Below are positions 9,230 to 17,263 of a DNA stretch of 64,000 bases, one piece after another. Numbering within the stretch: position 1 is the first letter of the stretch; every line of letters starts with the position of its first letter. The DNA is from CAVONB01 sp963697205. GTDB lineage: Bacteria > Pseudomonadota > Alphaproteobacteria > Rhizobiales > Hyphomicrobiaceae. The translations under genes were made by a program, and so were the position numbers. Where the stretch lies: the NCBI GenBank assembly GCA_963697205.1, contig CAVONB010000015.1, forward strand, positions 372,001-436,000. Reading direction: 5' to 3'. The notes under the pieces were generated by a model that saw only the letters and a list, made by a program, of their open reading frames with translations, had not been told where the DNA came from and did not search any database.

Positions 9230-9640
9230 ATGACGACCATCATCAAACCCATCATTCTTTCCGCAACGCTTGCCGCAACCACGATCGTCGCCGCGCTCGC
9301 CGCGACCGTGCCGGCCCAGGCCCACGAGCGGGCAGGGCCGGGCTATTCGCGCCACAGCACGGCGACGCCGGTCATCGATCAGCGGCAGGCGTTCCAGCAG
9401 GCGCAGATCGCACGCGGCCGGCGGATTGGCACGCTGACGTGGCGCGAATACCGCATGCTCAAGGCCGAGCAGGTGCGGATCGCCACTCAGGAGGCGCGCG
9501 CCAAGTCTGACGGCCGTGTCGATCGGTGGGAGCGTCGCGGACTCTGGCAGGCGCTCGATATGGCGGAGCGCAACATTCACAGGGCCACGCAGAACGGCCG
9601 GAACCGTTTCGGCTGGTGGCTTCGCCGCTCGGGCTTCTAG
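9230..9640 (+). CDS. small secreted or periplasmic protein of unknown function
   Basis: A 136-residue protein starting at ATG 9230, with AAGGA about ten bases upstream. Residues 1-32 form a clear signal peptide: a short lysine-containing n-region, a hydrophobic core (IILSATLAATTIVAALAATV) and an AQA-H cleavage site. The mature part is basic, rich in arginine and glutamine, and appears helical (RQAFQQAQIARGRRIG, YRMLKAEQVRIATQEARAK). The repeated Q-x-x-Q-x-x-R-I-x-x-G and E-x-x-x-L-x-x-x-Q patterns are seen in small alphaproteobacterial exported proteins of unknown role. No cysteines and no catalytic motif. It has its own upstream region and probably its own promoter. Confidence 0.75.
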   Translation: MTTIIKPIILSATLAATTIVAALAATVPAQAHERAGPGYSRHSTATPVIDQRQAFQQAQIARGRRIGTLTWREYRMLKAEQVRIATQEARAKSDGRVDRWERRGLWQALDMAERNIHRATQNGRNRFGWWLRRSGF

Positions 9641-9835
9641 TCCTGCTGTAACTTTAAGTGCCTTGAGCCGCTTGCGACCCGTGACACAGCCAGCCCCCGC
9701 GCTGTGAGGGTTGTCCCAGGCTTGAGGTCGGCGGCGGGGTCGGTGATGATGTCCCGACCCCGCTGCTTCCCTTTCATCATCACCGATGCGGATGAGACAG
9801 GCATGACTGCAGCAATTTCGAGCTCACGGGAGGCC

Positions 9836-10555
9836 ATGACGATGAGCGAGAACACACCAGAAGACAGGTCCCAGCATTCGATCGCGTCATCGCTGGCGGA
9901 GCTGGCGACTGCGCCGCCGGGCTCCAAGCTCAGCAAGTGGCAGATGATCGTGCGTGTGATTGCGATCTCGATCCCGGTGATCGGCGCGATCCCGACGGCG
10001 CGCAACATCTACTATGCGTGGAAGTACGAGATCCCGATCGGCGAGGTCTCCCACCGGCTCGCGCAGTACGAGCTGTGGATGAAGAACGTGTCGTGCAAGA
10101 TCGACTACCGGTCCGTCAGCACGGCGCGCGGGCTCAGGATCGACGTCGGCGGCTGTCCGCAGACCGGCGACATCGCGATCAAGCTGAGCGGACCCAACAA
10201 CGCCGTCGCCTACGAGTGGATCGCGTTCGACCAGTTGCAGAAGCCCGGACAGAAGACGGCCGGACTGTTGAGCCTGCTGGTGCCGGAGGCGCATGCCGCG
10301 GTGCACGCCGCGTTGCCGTCAGGCGCAGCCGGTGGGGCGACGGCGTCGCGCGGTGCGCCGGCGGCGGGCGTGCGCGTCGCGCAGGCGGCCGGCATGCAGG
10401 TGATGTGCGAAGCGGTGCAGAACAAGAACCGCATCGTGCGCATCGTGAAGGAAGGCAACAAGTGCTACCGGGAGCTGGTGGCGCCGTTTGCCGGCCGGGT
10501 CGTCAGCCGGCAGGAGGTGGCGTGCACGTCGACGTGCACGGACGCGCCGAAGTGA
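9836..10555 (+). CDS. single-pass membrane protein of unknown function
   Basis: About 239 residues. The start at ATG 9836 follows GGGAGG at about five bases; ATG 9842 is equally possible. The first ~35 residues are polar and cytoplasmic in character. One hydrophobic stretch follows (MIVRVIAISIPVIGAIPTA, about residues 40-60), then a soluble domain with several cysteines (NVSCKIDY, GGCPQTGD, VMCEAV, KCYREL, ACTSTCTD) that could form disulfides if it is exported. An alanine/glycine-rich stretch near residues 150-180 (SGAAGGATASRGAPAAG) looks like a flexible linker. I do not recognise a family. It stands alone, ending in a convergent intergenic hairpin. Confidence 0.7.
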   Translation: MTMSENTPEDRSQHSIASSLAELATAPPGSKLSKWQMIVRVIAISIPVIGAIPTARNIYYAWKYEIPIGEVSHRLAQYELWMKNVSCKIDYRSVSTARGLRIDVGGCPQTGDIAIKLSGPNNAVAYEWIAFDQLQKPGQKTAGLLSLLVPEAHAAVHAALPSGAAGGATASRGAPAAGVRVAQAAGMQVMCEAVQNKNRIVRIVKEGNKCYRELVAPFAGRVVSRQEVACTSTCTDAPK

Positions 10556-10597
10556 GCGGCGGGGTGCGCGGGCGTTCCATCGTTGGGAAGTGACAGG

Positions 10598-10636
10598 CAG
10601 GCCGGAGCGCGATCCGATGTGATCGGCTCCGGCCTG
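10598..10636. terminator. bidirectional terminator hairpin between convergent genes
   Basis: CAGGCCGGAGC (10598-10608) pairs perfectly with GCTCCGGCCTG (10626-10636), and an inner CGATC/GATCG pair can extend the stem. It lies between a plus-strand gene ending at 10555 and a minus-strand gene ending at 10669, the expected place for a shared terminator. The plus side is followed by TTGGTTT. Confidence 0.65.
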
Positions 10637-10668
10637 TTGGTTTACGAGCGGCGCGGTGTGTCGTTGCG

Positions 10669-11532
10669 TCAGCCGAGCCAGTCCTTGCGCATGCGCTTGT
10701 AGGCGTCGGCGGAGAGCACCGCGTCCATCTGCTTGGCGCCGGCGATGCGATCGCCGAGGTCGGTGGCCTTGCCGCCTGCCAGCAGGTGGGCGTAGGTGTC
10801 GGAGAGCGTCTTGACGACCGCGGCGAGCGTGGGGTGGCCCTGGATCAGGACGCGCGCGCTGCGTTTAGCCAATTCCTCGCGCGGGATCGAGGCCGGCGCG
10901 GAGCCGATGATGATCGGCAGGCCCTTCGAGATCGCCTTGATGGCGTCGAGCTGGTCGAGGCTCTCCAGGCCGACGGCGAAGAGCGCGTCGACGCCGCAGT
11001 CGGCGTAGGCTTTCAGGCGGGCGACGGCGCCGTCGGTGCCTTCGATGCGCAGCGCGGAGGTGCGGCCGGCGATCACGAAGCCCTTGTCGCGGCGGGCGGC
11101 CAGCGCGGCTTTCATCTTGCCGACGCCTTCCTCCAGCGGGATCAGCGTCTCGCCGTCGCCGCGGCCAAAGCCGGTTGGCAGGTAGGTGTCCTCGATGGAC
11201 AGGCCGGACGCGCCGGCATGCTCGCATTCCTCGACTGTGCGGTAGACGTTCAGCGCGTTGCCGTAGCCGTGGTCGGCGTCGAGCATGAGGGAGAGGCCCG
11301 AGGCGCGCTTGATGCGGCGGATCTGGTCGGCGAACTCGGTCAGCGTCAGCACGATCAGGTCGGGGGCGGCGAGCGTGGTGGCGGAGGCGACGGAGCCCGC
11401 GAGCATGCCGACCTCGAAGCCGGCGGCCTCGGCGCAGCGCGCCGAAATCGGGTCCCACACGCTCGCCGGCGTGATGCATTTGTCGCCGGCCAGAATGGCG
11501 CGCAGGCGCTGGCGCTCCTCGGTGGGTGTCAT
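10669..11532 (-). CDS. isocitrate lyase / PEP mutase superfamily enzyme (oxaloacetate decarboxylase-like)
   Basis: A 287-residue TIM-barrel enzyme of the PEP mutase/isocitrate lyase superfamily, which makes or breaks C-C or C-P bonds next to a carboxylate using Mg2+. Visible features are the N-terminal WDPISARCAEAAGFEVG, the metal site MLDADHGYGNALNVYRTV near residue 83, and IEDTYLPTGFG near 114. The isocitrate-lyase KKCGH loop is absent, so it is not a true isocitrate lyase. The general pattern fits the oxaloacetate decarboxylase-like branch rather than methylisocitrate lyase, but the substrate is not certain. It is followed upstream on the same strand by a ThDP enzyme about 120 bases away, so the two may be coexpressed in 2-oxo-acid metabolism. 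Confidence 0.85.
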   Translation of the reverse strand: MTPTEERQRLRAILAGDKCITPASVWDPISARCAEAAGFEVGMLAGSVASATTLAAPDLIVLTLTEFADQIRRIKRASGLSLMLDADHGYGNALNVYRTVEECEHAGASGLSIEDTYLPTGFGRGDGETLIPLEEGVGKMKAALAARRDKGFVIAGRTSALRIEGTDGAVARLKAYADCGVDALFAVGLESLDQLDAIKAISKGLPIIIGSAPASIPREELAKRSARVLIQGHPTLAAVVKTLSDTYAHLLAGGKATDLGDRIAGAKQMDAVLSADAYKRMRKDWLG

Positions 11533-11656
11533 GGTGTCCTCGTGAACAATGATCGTTGTGCGGGAGGGGGCGGATCGGGCTGCCGCCCAAACCCGTTCGG
11601 GAGAAGTTTCCCCCGAACGGGCTCGGTTTTCCAGGCTTTTCAGATCAGGCGGGGCG

Positions 11657-13369
11657 TCATTCCACGAACGCGGTGGGCGCTAGTGCGTCAATGTCGGTGA
11701 CGACGTCGATGACGACGGGGCGGTTGGCCGCGACGGCGCGCTCGATGGCGCCGGGCAGCTCACTCGCCTTCTCCACGCGGATGCCCATGGCGCCCATGCC
11801 CTCGGAAATGGCGGCGAAGTTGACGTTGGAGAACGTCCACAGCTCGCGGCCGCGCGGGGTCTGCGTGCCGCCGTAGGCGCGGTCGAAGCCGCGCTTGGAC
11901 TGGTTGCCGCCGGAGTTGTTGTTGACGACGGTGATGGCGTTGATGCCCCAGCGCGCCGCCGTCTCCACCTCCGCGATGTGGTACCAAAAGCCCGCGTCGC
12001 CCGTGAACGTGACGACGGGGCGGTCGGGCGCCGCGCACTTGGCGCCCAGGCCCGCGGGGAAGGCCCATCCGAGATGGCCAGCAGAGCGCATGTAGCTCTG
12101 GGTCGGCGCGCGCAAATCGTACATGCCGCCCATCCACATACCGGCGTGGCCGGTGTCGACGACGACGATGGCGTCGTCGGGTACGTGGCGGGTCAGCTCG
12201 TGGCACAGACGCTCGGGGCGGATCGGCACGGCGTCCGAGGTCAAGTCAGGCTCGACCTTCTTGCGCCATTGCGCGCAGATGTCCTGTGTCTCCGCGATCC
12301 AGGCCTTGCGCCTTGACGCGGTCGCAGCGTCGGCGAGCGTCGTCATCTGTGACAGCGTGACCTTGGCGTCGCCGTTCACGGTGGCCTTCAGGGGATAGTT
12401 ACGGCCGAGGTTCTCGGGTTCGATGTCGATCTGTATGGCGGGCGTGCCGACCTTGGGCAGGGCCCAGAAGTGCGTCGTCATGCTGCCCGCCTCGCTGCCC
12501 ACGAAGCAGACGAGATCGGCGCGGCCCACGACACGGTTTGCGGCTTCGCGGGAGTATGTCCCGACGACGCCGACGCAAAGCGGGTGGATGCCGGCAATGG
12601 AATCCTTGCCGTTGAGGGACGTCGCGACGGGGATCTGGAGCTTCTCGGCGAGCGCGACCAATTCGGCCTGGGCGCCCGATGCGCGGACGCCGCCGCCGGC
12701 GACGAGTATGGGCTTTTCGGCAGCCTGCAGCAGCTCCAACGCCCGCTTCACGCTCGCGGGGTCGGGGATCGGGCGGAACGGCGGCACGCGCGCGAACTGC
12801 GGCTCGGCGAGGGGCTCGATCTCGGCTTCCTCGATGTCGATCTGGCCCTCGTTGCCGCGGAACTGGAGGTGGACGGGGCCGGGCGTGCCGGTGGTCGCGG
12901 CGCGGAAGGCCTGGCGCACCATGTCGGGAAAGCGCGCGACGTCGTCGACCGTGGCGTTGAACTTGGTGACAGGCTCGAAGGCCGGCACGTCGTCGGCCTC
13001 CTGATAGACCTTGCGGAACTTGGTCCTGGGCTCGCGGCCGCCGGTGAAGGCGATGACCGGGGCGTGGGCGAGCCAGGCGTCGCGCAGTCCGGCGGCGAGG
13101 TTCAGCGCGCCCACGACCTGGGCCATGCAGACGCCGGGCTTGCCGGATGCGCGGGCGTAGCCGTCGGCCATATAGGCAGCGGACTTCTCGCCGTGGACGT
13201 GGAGGCGCTTGATCGTGGTGCGGCTCTCCATCACGGCAAAGGTGCGGCGCAGGACGGCGGGCACGTGGAAGACGTGCGTCACCTCGTAGGCCTTCAACAT
13301 GTCCGCGAGGCACTCGGCCCCGGTCATGGTGCGGTTGTGTCCGGGCGTGGTCATGGGCGTTTCCGTCAT
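11657..13369 (-). CDS. thiamine-diphosphate-dependent enzyme (acetolactate synthase-like)
   Basis: About 570 residues with the three-domain layout of ThDP decarboxylase/acetolactate synthase proteins. The N-terminal PYR domain carries the cofactor-activating glutamate in HGEKSAAYMADGYARA. The central domain contains PILVAGGGVRASGA. The C-terminal PP domain has GDAGFWYHIAEVE ending in NNNSGGN, the Mg/ThDP-binding motif, with GDA in place of the usual GDG. It is not a standard biosynthetic IlvB: no regulatory subunit gene is adjacent and the substrate-binding residues cannot be assigned. Start is uncertain: ATG 13369 or ATG 13354 (GGAAA upstream). Longer in-frame extension to 13564 has no family support. 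Likely acts on a 2-oxo acid together with the neighbouring lyase-superfamily enzyme. Confidence 0.85.
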   Translation of the reverse strand: MTETPMTTPGHNRTMTGAECLADMLKAYEVTHVFHVPAVLRRTFAVMESRTTIKRLHVHGEKSAAYMADGYARASGKPGVCMAQVVGALNLAAGLRDAWLAHAPVIAFTGGREPRTKFRKVYQEADDVPAFEPVTKFNATVDDVARFPDMVRQAFRAATTGTPGPVHLQFRGNEGQIDIEEAEIEPLAEPQFARVPPFRPIPDPASVKRALELLQAAEKPILVAGGGVRASGAQAELVALAEKLQIPVATSLNGKDSIAGIHPLCVGVVGTYSREAANRVVGRADLVCFVGSEAGSMTTHFWALPKVGTPAIQIDIEPENLGRNYPLKATVNGDAKVTLSQMTTLADAATASRRKAWIAETQDICAQWRKKVEPDLTSDAVPIRPERLCHELTRHVPDDAIVVVDTGHAGMWMGGMYDLRAPTQSYMRSAGHLGWAFPAGLGAKCAAPDRPVVTFTGDAGFWYHIAEVETAARWGINAITVVNNNSGGNQSKRGFDRAYGGTQTPRGRELWTFSNVNFAAISEGMGAMGIRVEKASELPGAIERAVAANRPVVIDVVTDIDALAPTAFVE

Positions 13370-13556
13370 TTTCTTGGTTGGCGTTCGATGTCGTGAAACT
13401 AACAATTCCGGCGGGAATGACCAAGGGTGGGAATGGTCGCTTCCTCGAGGGGCGAGCCTTGGATCGTCAGCTCGGCTCTCAGTGCCCGCTTGCTCTCGAT
13501 CAATGAAGCCGAGCGACCAGAGGGCATACTTCTCCTGACAGAGGAGTAGGATCGTC

Positions 13557-14111
13557 ATGTCCACGGGACGTCAGAGTGCACGCGTGCGGGAAGCGGTCGG
13601 CGTGTTCGATACCGCTGCGGATCTCCAAGATGCGATCGACGACCTGATGAGCCGCGGGTTCGATCGCGCGGAGATCAGCTTGCTGGCGAGCGAAGCGTCC
13701 GTCGAAGAAAAGCTCGGACACAAATACGGAAAGGTGACCGCGCTGGAAGACGATCCCGCCGTTCCAAGAGCAGCTTATGTCTCCACGGAATCGATCGGCG
13801 ACGCGGAAGGCGCGTTGATCGGTGGGCTGATGTATGTGGGTGCGGGCATTCTCATGGGGCCGGTGGCGGCGGCGGGCGGGACGCTCGCGGGCATTGCCGG
13901 TGCTGCCGCGGTTGGTGGCGGCGTGGGCGGTGCATTCGGTGCCCTGCTCGCGAAGCTGGTGGGCGACCAGCATGCCGGCCGCATCGAGGCGCAGTTGCAG
14001 CATGGTGGCCTGTTGTTGTGGGTGCGGGTTTGGGACGGGGATCGCGCGGCCAAGGCCTTGGAGATCCTGAAGCGGCATTCGGGCCGGGATGTGCACGTGC
14101 ACGCTGTGTGA
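13557..14111 (+). CDS. general-stress-protein (YflT-like) domain protein with glycine-zipper segment
   Basis: A 184-residue protein preceded by GAGGAG at eight bases. The N-terminal ~70 residues (AVGVFDTAADLQDAIDDLMS, FDRAEISLLAS) resemble the alpha/beta domain of general stress protein 17M/YflT. The middle (about 85-135) is strongly hydrophobic and glycine/alanine-rich (GALIGGLMYVGAGILMGPVA, GAAAVGGGVGGAFGALLAKL), a glycine-zipper likely to insert in or attach to the membrane. The C-terminal part (LLLWVRVWDGDRAAKALEIL) returns to an alpha/beta pattern. It is followed 57 bases later by a small gene on the same strand, probably one operon. A stress-related role is inferred from the domain only. 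Confidence 0.78.
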   Translation: MSTGRQSARVREAVGVFDTAADLQDAIDDLMSRGFDRAEISLLASEASVEEKLGHKYGKVTALEDDPAVPRAAYVSTESIGDAEGALIGGLMYVGAGILMGPVAAAGGTLAGIAGAAAVGGGVGGAFGALLAKLVGDQHAGRIEAQLQHGGLLLWVRVWDGDRAAKALEILKRHSGRDVHVHAV

Positions 14112-14168
14112 GCGCCAACCGGCTGCGAGACCAGCGTAGCGGTGGTCGATCTGTAAGGGAGGTCTTCG

Positions 14169-14486
14169 ATGAGGCCCGATCAACTCGCGAAGGCGTTGCT
14201 CGATCCGCAGACCGTGTTCGGGATGCCGGAGAACGTGTTGACGTCGGCAGGCCTGACGAAAGAGGAGAAGCTTGAGATCTTGCGGCGCTGGGAATACAAC
14301 GCGTCGGAAGAATCCGTCGCGCTCGAAGAAGGCATGCCCGGCGAAGAGAGCGGGATGTTGCGGCGCGTTCTGCAAGCGATCGGAGAGATCGCGGGGCCGA
14401 TCGACGTCGAGCACACCGGACCGACCAAGCAGCACGGTCTGTCCCGCGAGGCGGTGCGCACGCCCAAGACGGGTGCCAAGAGCTGA
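14169..14486 (+). CDS. small conserved-type protein of unknown function, paired with the stress-domain gene
   Basis: A 105-residue soluble protein with a strong ribosome site (GGGAGG, seven bases upstream). The N-terminal half is helical: PQTVFGMPENVLTSAGLTKE then EKLEILRRWEYNASEESVAL. The C-terminal half is polar and probably unstructured. The pattern 'x-P-x-x-V-L-x-x-x-x-L-T-x-x-x-K-x-x-I-L-x-x-W-x-x-D/N-A' occurs in small alphaproteobacterial proteins that I recall near stress genes, but no function is established. It is 57 bases downstream of the YflT-like gene and is followed by a weak hairpin and T-run at 14489-14507. Confidence 0.75.
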   Translation: MRPDQLAKALLDPQTVFGMPENVLTSAGLTKEEKLEILRRWEYNASEESVALEEGMPGEESGMLRRVLQAIGEIAGPIDVEHTGPTKQHGLSREAVRTPKTGAKS

Positions 14487-14488
14487 CC

Positions 14489-14507
14489 GCTGCGCGCAGC
14501 ATTTTTT
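14489..14507 (+). terminator. weak intrinsic terminator after the stress-type pair
   Basis: GCTG-CGCG-CAGC forms a short 4-bp stem immediately after the stop at 14486 and is followed by ATTTTTT. Position and T-run fit a rho-independent terminator; the stem is short. Confidence 0.4.
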
Positions 14508-14555
14508 CAGTCCGCCCGTGTCACGTCAGCTCGTCTCAGCTAGCCCGTCGCGAAT

Positions 14556-15992
14556 TCAGCTCATGGCGCGCAGCATATTGGCGCGCTGGCCGGACAGCTG
14601 CGGGTGATGCCTGTGCCAGCCCGCGGCCTGCTCGTAGGCATGCGCGATCTGGTAGACGATGTCCTCGCGACCGTGCGCGGCGGCGATCTGCAGTCCGAGC
14701 GGCAGGCCTTCGGCATTGAAACCCATCGGCTGGACGAGCGCGGGGTTGCCGGTGACCGAGTACATGCGCAGGGCGAGACTGCGCTTGCCGAGCGGGTCGG
14801 CGACGAGTTCGGCCATTGTCTGCGCGGGGCGCTCGCGGGCGGGATTGACGATGCCGGCGAGGCCGTTTTCGAGCAGCGCTGAGACGGATGCCTTCAGGCG
14901 GCGCATCTTCTGCAGTGCGGCTTGATACTGCTCGTCCGTGATCAGGTGGGCCTTGGCGAAGCGCGCGCGCAGGTTGGCGGCGAATTTCTCCGGCTCGGTG
15001 TCGAGCGATTTGCGGTGATAGCGGTAGGCTTCGTAGACGATGACGAGGCTGCCGGCGTCGTGAGAGTCCTCCAGGCCGTCCGGCTCGATCTCTTCCAGCG
15101 TGGCGCCGAGTTCGCGCAGGATCGTCAAGGTTTTCTCGAAGGCGGCGAGGATGTCGTCCGTGTGAGCGATCGATGCCATGAACTTGCGCGGTACGCCGAG
15201 GCGCATGCCGCGAATGTTCTTGCCGATCAGCGCGGCGAAATCGGGCACGGCATCGGCAAGCGCGTGCGGGTCGCGGGCGTCGTAGCCGGCCATCGCCTGG
15301 AGCATGATGGCGTTGTCGGTGACTGTGCGGGTCATCGGCCCGACGTGATCCATGGAGGGCGCCAGCGGGATGACGCCGTGGCAGGAGACGCGGCCGAAGG
15401 TCGGCTTCATGCCGACCGTGGCGCAGACGGCGGAGGGATGGCGCACGGATCCGCCGGTGTCGGTGCCGGTGGCGCCCATGACGAGGCCGGCGGCGACGGC
15501 GGCGCCGGAGCCCGTGGAGGACGAGCCCGGCATGTGGTTGGGGTTCCACGGGTTGCGCGCTGCGGGGAACGCCTCGTCCTCGCCCGGCGAACCGAATGCG
15601 AACTCGTGCAGCGCGGTCTTGCCGAGCGAGATGGCGCCGGCGGCCTCGAGGCGATCGACGACGGTGGCGTTTTCTTCGGGGACCCAGTTGCGCAGCGCGT
15701 TGGAGTGGGCAGTGGTACGCACGCCCTTCGTCCAGATGATGTCCTTGTGGGCGATGGGAATGCCGTGCAGCGGCCCGCGGTACGTGCCGGCCAGAATTTC
15801 GGCTTCGGCGGCCCTTGCCGCGCGGCGGGCGTCCTGGCCGGTCAGCGTGATGAAGGCGTGCAGCACGGGATCGAGATCGACGACACGCTCCAGGTGCGCG
15901 TCGATCAACTCGACGGGGGAGAGGGCGCGGCGGGCGATGAGCGCTGCCGCATCGGCGATCGTCAGATAGGGAAAATCAGGGACGCTCACCAT
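14556..15992 (-). CDS. amidase (amidase-signature family)
   Basis: A 478-residue amidase-signature hydrolase. The Ser-cisSer-Lys triad is complete: lysine in GIPIAHKDIIWTKG near residue 82, the cis-serine in PGSSSTGSGAAVAAG near 155, and the nucleophilic serine in TGTDTGGSVRHPSAV near 180. Length fits free-standing amidases that hydrolyse small amides. It is less likely to be GatA of the tRNA amidotransferase because no gatC or gatB is adjacent. The gene lies downstream of a polysaccharide-deacetylase-like gene on the same strand with about 210 bases between, so shared transcription is possible but not certain. Substrate unknown. Confidence 0.9.
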   Translation of the reverse strand: MVSVPDFPYLTIADAAALIARRALSPVELIDAHLERVVDLDPVLHAFITLTGQDARRAARAAEAEILAGTYRGPLHGIPIAHKDIIWTKGVRTTAHSNALRNWVPEENATVVDRLEAAGAISLGKTALHEFAFGSPGEDEAFPAARNPWNPNHMPGSSSTGSGAAVAAGLVMGATGTDTGGSVRHPSAVCATVGMKPTFGRVSCHGVIPLAPSMDHVGPMTRTVTDNAIMLQAMAGYDARDPHALADAVPDFAALIGKNIRGMRLGVPRKFMASIAHTDDILAAFEKTLTILRELGATLEEIEPDGLEDSHDAGSLVIVYEAYRYHRKSLDTEPEKFAANLRARFAKAHLITDEQYQAALQKMRRLKASVSALLENGLAGIVNPARERPAQTMAELVADPLGKRSLALRMYSVTGNPALVQPMGFNAEGLPLGLQIAAAHGREDIVYQIAHAYEQAAGWHRHHPQLSGQRANMLRAMS

Positions 15993-16147
15993 TTAACTCC
16001 CGTTGTTGCGTTTGCGAGGCCTGGTCCATTGGAGACCGGTCGTGTGGACCTGGTTTCGCCGGCTTGTGGCGCGTAGCACGTTGCTCGTCGCACGCGACGC
16101 AGGACGCGTTGCTGCTATCCGGGGCGCCAGGAACGGCCGATGGCTGG

Positions 16148-16170
16148 ATCCTGGGCACGAGACCCAGGAT
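16148..16170. repeat. short palindromic intergenic repeat
   Basis: ATCCTGGG and CCCAGGAT are exact inverted arms around CACGAGA, followed by GACAAGATG. The phrase resembles a dispersed palindromic repeat that I have seen in other alphaproteobacterial intergenic regions; only one copy was noticed in this window. Confidence 0.5.
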
Positions 16171-16203
16171 GACAAGATGTGCGGTCTTCCAGGGCCGCTG
16201 ACT

Positions 16204-17121
16204 TCAAGCGGCGGGCGCGGGATCCTGCGTTGCGTACCAGTCGTAGATCTCGGTCGAGTTCATGAAGATGACGTCCTTCCTCGATTTCAGGAAGGAGAGG
16301 ATCTCCTCGAAATAGCCGATGCGGTGCGTGGCGCCGGAGATATAGGGATGCACGCCGAAGCCGAGCACGCGGACGCTGTCGTAGCGTTCGGCCTCGCGCG
16401 AAAGCACCTTGTAGGCCAGATGCACGCGCTTCAGCATGACGTCGGAATCGTGCTGGGCGCCGACCATGATCGGGATGTCGTTCAACTCGACCGTATAGGG
16501 GACGGCGAGGATGGGGCCGTTGGTGGTCTTCACCCAGAATGGCAGGTCGTCCATCACGTAGTCGCCGAACCACTTGTAGCCCATCTCGGCGATATAGTCG
16601 GCGGTGGCGAAGGTCTGGCCGCGACCCGGTCCAAGCCAGCCGGCGGGGTCCTTGCCGGTGTACTTGCGGATGATGTCGTTCGTCTGCTTCATCATCGCGC
16701 GCTGGTCTTCGACCTTGGTGATGTGCATCTGCTCGTAGCAGTGGGCCATGAACTCCCAGCCGGCGTCCTTCATCGCCTCGGCGATGCGGGGGCGCGTCTC
16801 GATGACCTTGGCGTTGATGCAGACGGTCGGCACGATCTTCTCGGCGGCAAGTGCGTCCATCAGGCGCCACAGGCCGACGCGCATGCCGTACTCGTGCCAG
16901 CCCCAGTTGGCGATGTCGGGCAGGAAGAACTGGCCGCCGGGCGGGCCGGAGACGGTGCGCGGCATCGGCTTCCTGACGTCCCATTCCTCGACGTTGACGA
17001 CGGGCCAGACGATGATGCGCTTGCCGTCGGGCAGCTTCATCTTCGGGCGGTCGACGATCGGCTGGTAGGCGATGCGCTCGGGGGGCGTCATCGCCTTGGC
17101 ATTGTTTTCTTCGTCTGACAT
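16204..17121 (-). CDS. polysaccharide-deacetylase-fold (NodB/PuuE-like) protein
   Basis: A 305-residue protein of the carbohydrate esterase 4 / NodB-homology fold. Visible are the early strand IIVWPVVNVEEWDV, WHEYGMRVGLWRLMDALAAE, then FMAHCYEQMHITKVEDQ, WLGPGRGQTFATADYIAEMG and the C-terminal FGVHPYISGATHRIGYFEE. This is closer to the PuuE/allantoinase-like deacetylase-fold enzymes than to cell-wall chitin deacetylases: there is no signal peptide, and the spacing and ending match cytosolic members. It could therefore hydrolyse a small cyclic amide or acylated compound rather than a polymer. The amidase downstream on the same strand fits an amide-degrading pair. Start ATG 17121; ATG of the eleventh residue is less likely. 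Confidence 0.8.
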   Translation of the reverse strand: MSDEENNAKAMTPPERIAYQPIVDRPKMKLPDGKRIIVWPVVNVEEWDVRKPMPRTVSGPPGGQFFLPDIANWGWHEYGMRVGLWRLMDALAAEKIVPTVCINAKVIETRPRIAEAMKDAGWEFMAHCYEQMHITKVEDQRAMMKQTNDIIRKYTGKDPAGWLGPGRGQTFATADYIAEMGYKWFGDYVMDDLPFWVKTTNGPILAVPYTVELNDIPIMVGAQHDSDVMLKRVHLAYKVLSREAERYDSVRVLGFGVHPYISGATHRIGYFEEILSFLKSRKDVIFMNSTEIYDWYATQDPAPAA

Positions 17122-17263
17122 AGATCGTTTCCTCTGATGCGCCGGGTCTTTGTGCCCGGCGGGGATGCGTGCCTCACGTTCGCGGCCGAAGCGGCCGAGG
17201 TCAAGCGGCTCGAAGGGGCTGCGACGCGACGGCGTGACGGTCGGGTGGGTAGCGGCGGCGGGG

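Noticed and set aside
13370..13564. N-terminal extension of the ThDP enzyme
   Set aside because: The extra residues have no similarity and precede the conserved start region; two ATGs lie at the expected place.
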